DNA of 15,407 bases. Origin: Planctomycetales bacterium. GTDB lineage: Bacteria; Planctomycetota; SBBH01. Numbering within the stretch: the stretch's first letter is position 1; each line of letters begins with the position of its first letter. This document shows positions 13,280 through 15,407 of this stretch, piece after piece. The stretch lies in the NCBI GenBank assembly GCA_005239795.1, contig SBBH01000095.1, positions 1-15,407 on the forward strand, in the 5' to 3' direction. The position numbers were made by a program, and so were the translations under genes. The notes beneath the pieces are model-generated. The model had not been told where the DNA came from. It was given only the letters and a program-made list of their open reading frames with translations, and searched no databases.

Positions 13280-14091
13280 GCGGGCGCAGTCTCCCGGGGG
13301 GACCGCCGCGCGGCCTCGCAAGAACCAGCCGGCGCCGGGGGTGCGGCCGGCGTCCGCCCTTTAGGCTCTCCCAAATAGGCGTGGCTCTCGCGGAAGACCG
13401 TCGCCAGGATCGACACGCACGCCTTAAACGCGTAATAGATCTGGGCGGCGGCTCCCGCATGCATGGAGCGGCCCATCCTGCGGGGCGACATGGCTGCGGG
13501 TCGCTCAACGATGCGAAAGTGCGCCTTCTGAAGCGTGATCATCATGTCGGTGTCCGGATAATCGTGGGGAAAAAGATCCCGCGCGCAAAAGGCGTAGGCG
13601 GCGCGGCTCAGGCACTTGAACCCCGAGGTGGGGTCTGTGATCGTGCGGCGCGCCAGCGCCCGGAAGACGCCCCGGAAGAACCAGATGCCGCACCGCTTCG
13701 CGAACCCCATGGGAAACGCCGGGTCGACGAGAAAACGGGACCCCACACTGATATCTGCCGCACTCTGGGCCACTGGCGCAACAAGCGCGGGAATGTCCGC
13801 CGGGTCATGCTGGCCGTCGGCATCGATCGTCACAACCCAGGCGTAGCCACCCGACAGGGCGTATTTGAAACCGGTCTGGAGCGCCGCGCCGTAACCGAGC
13901 CAGAAGGGGTGCGTCAGAACGACCGCCCCCGCGCGCCGGGCGACCTCGGCCGTTTGGTCCGTCGCCCCATCGTCAATGACAACGACATCCAGCGCAAACG
14001 GCAACGCGAAAATTCCGGCGAGGACCCCGGGAAGGGTCTGGGCCTCGTCGCGGGCCGGGACGACCACAAGACCGCGCGGGGCACGTTTCAT
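13276..14091 (-). CDS. Family 2 glycosyltransferase (DPM1-like, soluble)
   Basis: This 271-residue GT-A protein starts MKRAPRGLVVVPARDEAQTL, then has VVVIDDGATDQT (Asp40, Asp41), LGYGAALQTGFKYAL at 65-79 and TIDADGQHDPADI with Asp90xAsp92, the metal/nucleotide-binding motif. TDPTSGFKCLSRAAY is the usual acceptor-side segment of this subgroup. Unlike the GT2 at 6904 it lacks C-terminal membrane helices and ends in an Ala/Pro/Arg-rich tail; the coupled DUF2304 protein may supply the membrane anchor. It probably makes a polyprenyl-phosphate sugar or extends a surface glycan. I chose the ATG at 14091; the open frame extends to 14184 but would run through the promoter region of the divergent aminotransferase. 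There is no Shine-Dalgarno, but a TATACT lies 7 nt upstream. Confidence 0.85.
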   Translation of the reverse strand: MKRAPRGLVVVPARDEAQTLPGVLAGIFALPFALDVVVIDDGATDQTAEVARRAGAVVLTHPFWLGYGAALQTGFKYALSGGYAWVVTIDADGQHDPADIPALVAPVAQSAADISVGSRFLVDPAFPMGFAKRCGIWFFRGVFRALARRTITDPTSGFKCLSRAAYAFCARDLFPHDYPDTDMMITLQKAHFRIVERPAAMSPRRMGRSMHAGAAAQIYYAFKACVSILATVFRESHAYLGEPKGRTPAAPPAPAGSCEAARRSPRETAPA

Positions 14092-14098
14092 CAGCGTC

Positions 14099-14104
14099 AG
14101 TATA
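14099..14104 (-). promoter_or_regulatory. -10-like element (TATACT) for a leaderless GT2 transcript
   Basis: TATACT (five of six consensus bases) lies 7 nt before the GT2 ATG on the minus strand. The bases between, GACGCTG, have no Shine-Dalgarno. The start site would fall at the ATG or next to it. The -35 position holds GGGCAA, a poor match. Confidence 0.4.
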
Positions 14105-14121
14105 GCGTTTCTCAACGGATC

Positions 14122-14151
14122 TTGCCCCTCGATCGCCCCTGTCTCTACAAT
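14122..14151 (+). promoter_or_regulatory. Candidate promoter of the class V aminotransferase
   Basis: TTGCCC (14122-14127), an 18-bp spacer and TACAAT (14146-14151, five of six consensus bases) lie about 50 bp before the aminotransferase ATG. Transcription from it would give a leader of roughly 40 nt that includes the AAGGA ribosome binding site. It is back to back with the GT2 promoter candidate. The -35 box is weak. Confidence 0.4.
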
Positions 14152-14199
14152 CCAGCTTCCCGCTTGCCGGAAACGAGCCGACACCTAAAAGGAACCGTC

Positions 14200-15273
14200 A
14201 TGGCCCACAAGAAACTGTTCATCCCCGGCCCTACCGAAGTCGCCCCCGAGATTTTGGCCGCGATGGGCGTTCCGATGGTCGGGCACCGCGACAAACCGTT
14301 CATTGAACTCTACACCCGGGTGCGCCCCAAACTCCAGCAGGCGCTCTACACGAAGGGGCGCGTGTTCCTCTCTACCTCGTCGGCCTCTGGCGTCATGGAG
14401 GGGGCGATCCGCAATTGCGTCGGGAAGCGCGTCCTCGCCTGCGTCTCGGGGGCTTTCAGCGAGCGGTGGTACGAGATCGCGCTCGCCAACGGCAAGGGAG
14501 CGGACCCTTACGCCGTCGAATGGGGACAGGCGAACGCTCCCGAGGAGGTGGACCGGCGCCTGGCAACCGGGAAATATGACGCCGTCACCTGGGTCCACAA
14601 CGAGACCTCCACCGGCGTCATGGGGGATTTCTCCGGGATGAGCCGCGTGATGCAGAAATATCCGGATGTCCTTTTCCTCGTAGACACCGTGAGCTCCATG
14701 ATGGGGGTGAAGCTCGAGATCGACCTCTTGAAGCCGGACGTCTGCCTGGCAGGCGTCCAGAAGGCGTTCTCTCTCCCCCCGGGGCTCACCGTCTTCACTG
14801 TGAGCGCCCGGGCCCTGGAACGCGCCAAGACAGTCCCGCACCGCGGGTCCTACTTCGACTTTGTGAAATTCTCGGAATTCGACGACAAGGGGCAGACCCC
14901 CGAGACGCCGTCGATCTCGCACATCCACGCCCTCGACAAGCAGATGGACCGGATCCTCGCTGAGGGGCTCGAGACCCGCTGGACAAGGCACCTCGAGATG
15001 GCCCGGCTCTGCCGGACATGGGCCCGGGAGCGCCACGCCCTTTTCGCCGCGCCGGGCAGTGAGTCTGTGACGCTCACCACGGTCAAGAACATCCGCAATC
15101 TCGATGTGGGGAAACTCATCAAGTCGCTTTCCGACAAACACGACGTGACGCTCGGAAACGGCTACGGAAAACTCAAGGACAAAACGTTCCGGATCGCCCA
15201 CATGGGGGAAACGAGCCTCCAGGAACTGAGAACCCTCCTAGGATGGATAGACGACATAACTAATTTAAAATGA
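14200..15273 (+). CDS. Class V PLP aminotransferase (serine-pyruvate/alanine-glyoxylate/phosphoserine type)
   Basis: This 357-residue protein opens with KLFIPGPTEVAPEIL, the PGPTxV start of this family, then GHRDKPFIELY at 28-38. STSSASGVMEGAIRN at 58-72 is the cofactor phosphate loop, WVHNETSTGV at 131-140 and LVDTVSSMMG with Asp162 contact the pyridine ring, and GVQKAF holds the Schiff-base Lys188. FRIAHMGE near the C-terminus is also typical. Members interconvert serine/pyruvate or alanine/glyoxylate, or act as phosphoserine aminotransferase. With a serA-like gene in the same window, phosphoserine formation is attractive but not proven; the residues that choose the substrate cannot be read safely by eye. 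The ATG at 14200 has AAGGA about 7 nt upstream. The open frame continues far upstream only as the shadow of the GT2 gene. Confidence 0.88.
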   Translation: MAHKKLFIPGPTEVAPEILAAMGVPMVGHRDKPFIELYTRVRPKLQQALYTKGRVFLSTSSASGVMEGAIRNCVGKRVLACVSGAFSERWYEIALANGKGADPYAVEWGQANAPEEVDRRLATGKYDAVTWVHNETSTGVMGDFSGMSRVMQKYPDVLFLVDTVSSMMGVKLEIDLLKPDVCLAGVQKAFSLPPGLTVFTVSARALERAKTVPHRGSYFDFVKFSEFDDKGQTPETPSISHIHALDKQMDRILAEGLETRWTRHLEMARLCRTWARERHALFAAPGSESVTLTTVKNIRNLDVGKLIKSLSDKHDVTLGNGYGKLKDKTFRIAHMGETSLQELRTLLGWIDDITNLK

Positions 15274-15407
15274 TTGAGATACGTTAAATTATCCACATGG
15301 CTTTCTCAGTAATCCTTTAGCCGGCTGTAAAAATCGCTGAAGCGATCTGACGAGATGCTCCGACAAAAGAGGGGTGATCGACCACCTGACGGAGCAGAGC
15401 AAGGAAG
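15274..15407. other. AT-richer tail with DnaA-box sequence and stem-loops, no gene recognised
   Basis: The 134 bp after the aminotransferase stop begin with an AT-rich stretch (about 15255-15335), clearly different from the GC-rich genes. It holds TTATCCACA (15289-15297), a 5-bp stem ATCGC-TGAA-GCGAT (15333-15346), and a nested structure: TGCTCCG (15356-15362) with CGGAGCA (15390-15396) around GGTG (15373-15376) with CACC (15383-15386). All three minus-strand frames are open from the edge into this stretch, so the 3' end of a minus-strand gene may enter here, but no frame is recognisable. A plus-strand start at the GTG at 15374 is also possible. Confidence 0.35.

Noticed and set aside
13381..14199. 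N-terminal extension of the class V aminotransferase
   Set aside because: It is antisense to the GT2 gene, and the family start (PGPTEV) with a good ribosome binding site is at 14200.
1..15407. CRISPR array, tRNA, rRNA or transposase
   Set aside because: No regularly spaced direct repeats, no cloverleaf with a CCA end, no rRNA signature and no transposase or integrase motifs were seen on reading through.

Overview
The window looks like high-GC bacterial chromosome. It is densely packed, with several 4-bp start/stop overlaps. Housekeeping genes (infB, nusA, smpB, a serA-like gene) sit beside a cell-surface glycosylation cluster. The protein at 1583-3901 ends in a prepilin-like module with CP..G..Y and H...DGHV signatures. 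That style of protein is common in Planctomycetota and related PVC or candidate-phylum bacteria, so I lean that way, but nothing here fixes the phylum. I see no tRNA, rRNA, CRISPR array, transposase or phage gene.

Region 1 (1-5374, minus strand) is a nusA operon in the order nusA, a large secreted DUF3352-like/prepilin-like hybrid protein, a secreted HExxH zinc metallopeptidase, and infB (cut by the window edge). nusA and infB are a classic translation/transcription operon pair. Here two exported-protein genes sit between them, with tight spacing (29 bp, a GTGA overlap, 10 bp). The 164-bp gap upstream of nusA, facing serA, holds a TTGACT-17-TAGGGT promoter candidate for nusA, a 15-bp perfect palindrome inside that promoter, a textbook intrinsic terminator between promoter and start codon, and two further hairpins. 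This suggests an attenuated or autoregulated nusA leader.

Region 2 (5397-6882, plus strand) has a short phosphoglycerate-dehydrogenase-like enzyme, with a coenzyme-binding loop that looks NADP-type, followed by smpB.

Region 3 (6904-12935, plus strand) is a glycan cluster: a membrane-anchored GT2, a multi-spanning GT-C (PMT/ArnT-like) transferase, a DegT-family sugar aminotransferase, a SDR sugar-nucleotide epimerase and a GT4 transferase. The likely logic is that the GT2 loads a sugar on a polyprenyl phosphate, the GT-C enzyme transfers it outside the membrane, and the aminotransferase, epimerase and GT4 supply and assemble further sugars. A degenerate 135-bp fold-back repeat of CAAACACCAAA-type units separates the aminotransferase from the epimerase.

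Region 4 (12902-14091, minus strand) is a convergent pair, a soluble GT2 followed by a DUF2304 membrane protein (ATGA overlap). Its 3' end overlaps the GT4 gene by 34 bp.

Region 5 (14200-15407, plus strand) is a class V aminotransferase of the serine-pyruvate/alanine-glyoxylate/phosphoserine type, which could act with the serA-like enzyme in serine synthesis. After it comes an AT-richer 134-bp tail with a perfect DnaA-box sequence and stem-loops, cut by the window end. Several genes (serA-like, both GT2s) lack a Shine-Dalgarno and have a -10-like hexamer 6-7 nt before the ATG, which suggests leaderless mRNAs.
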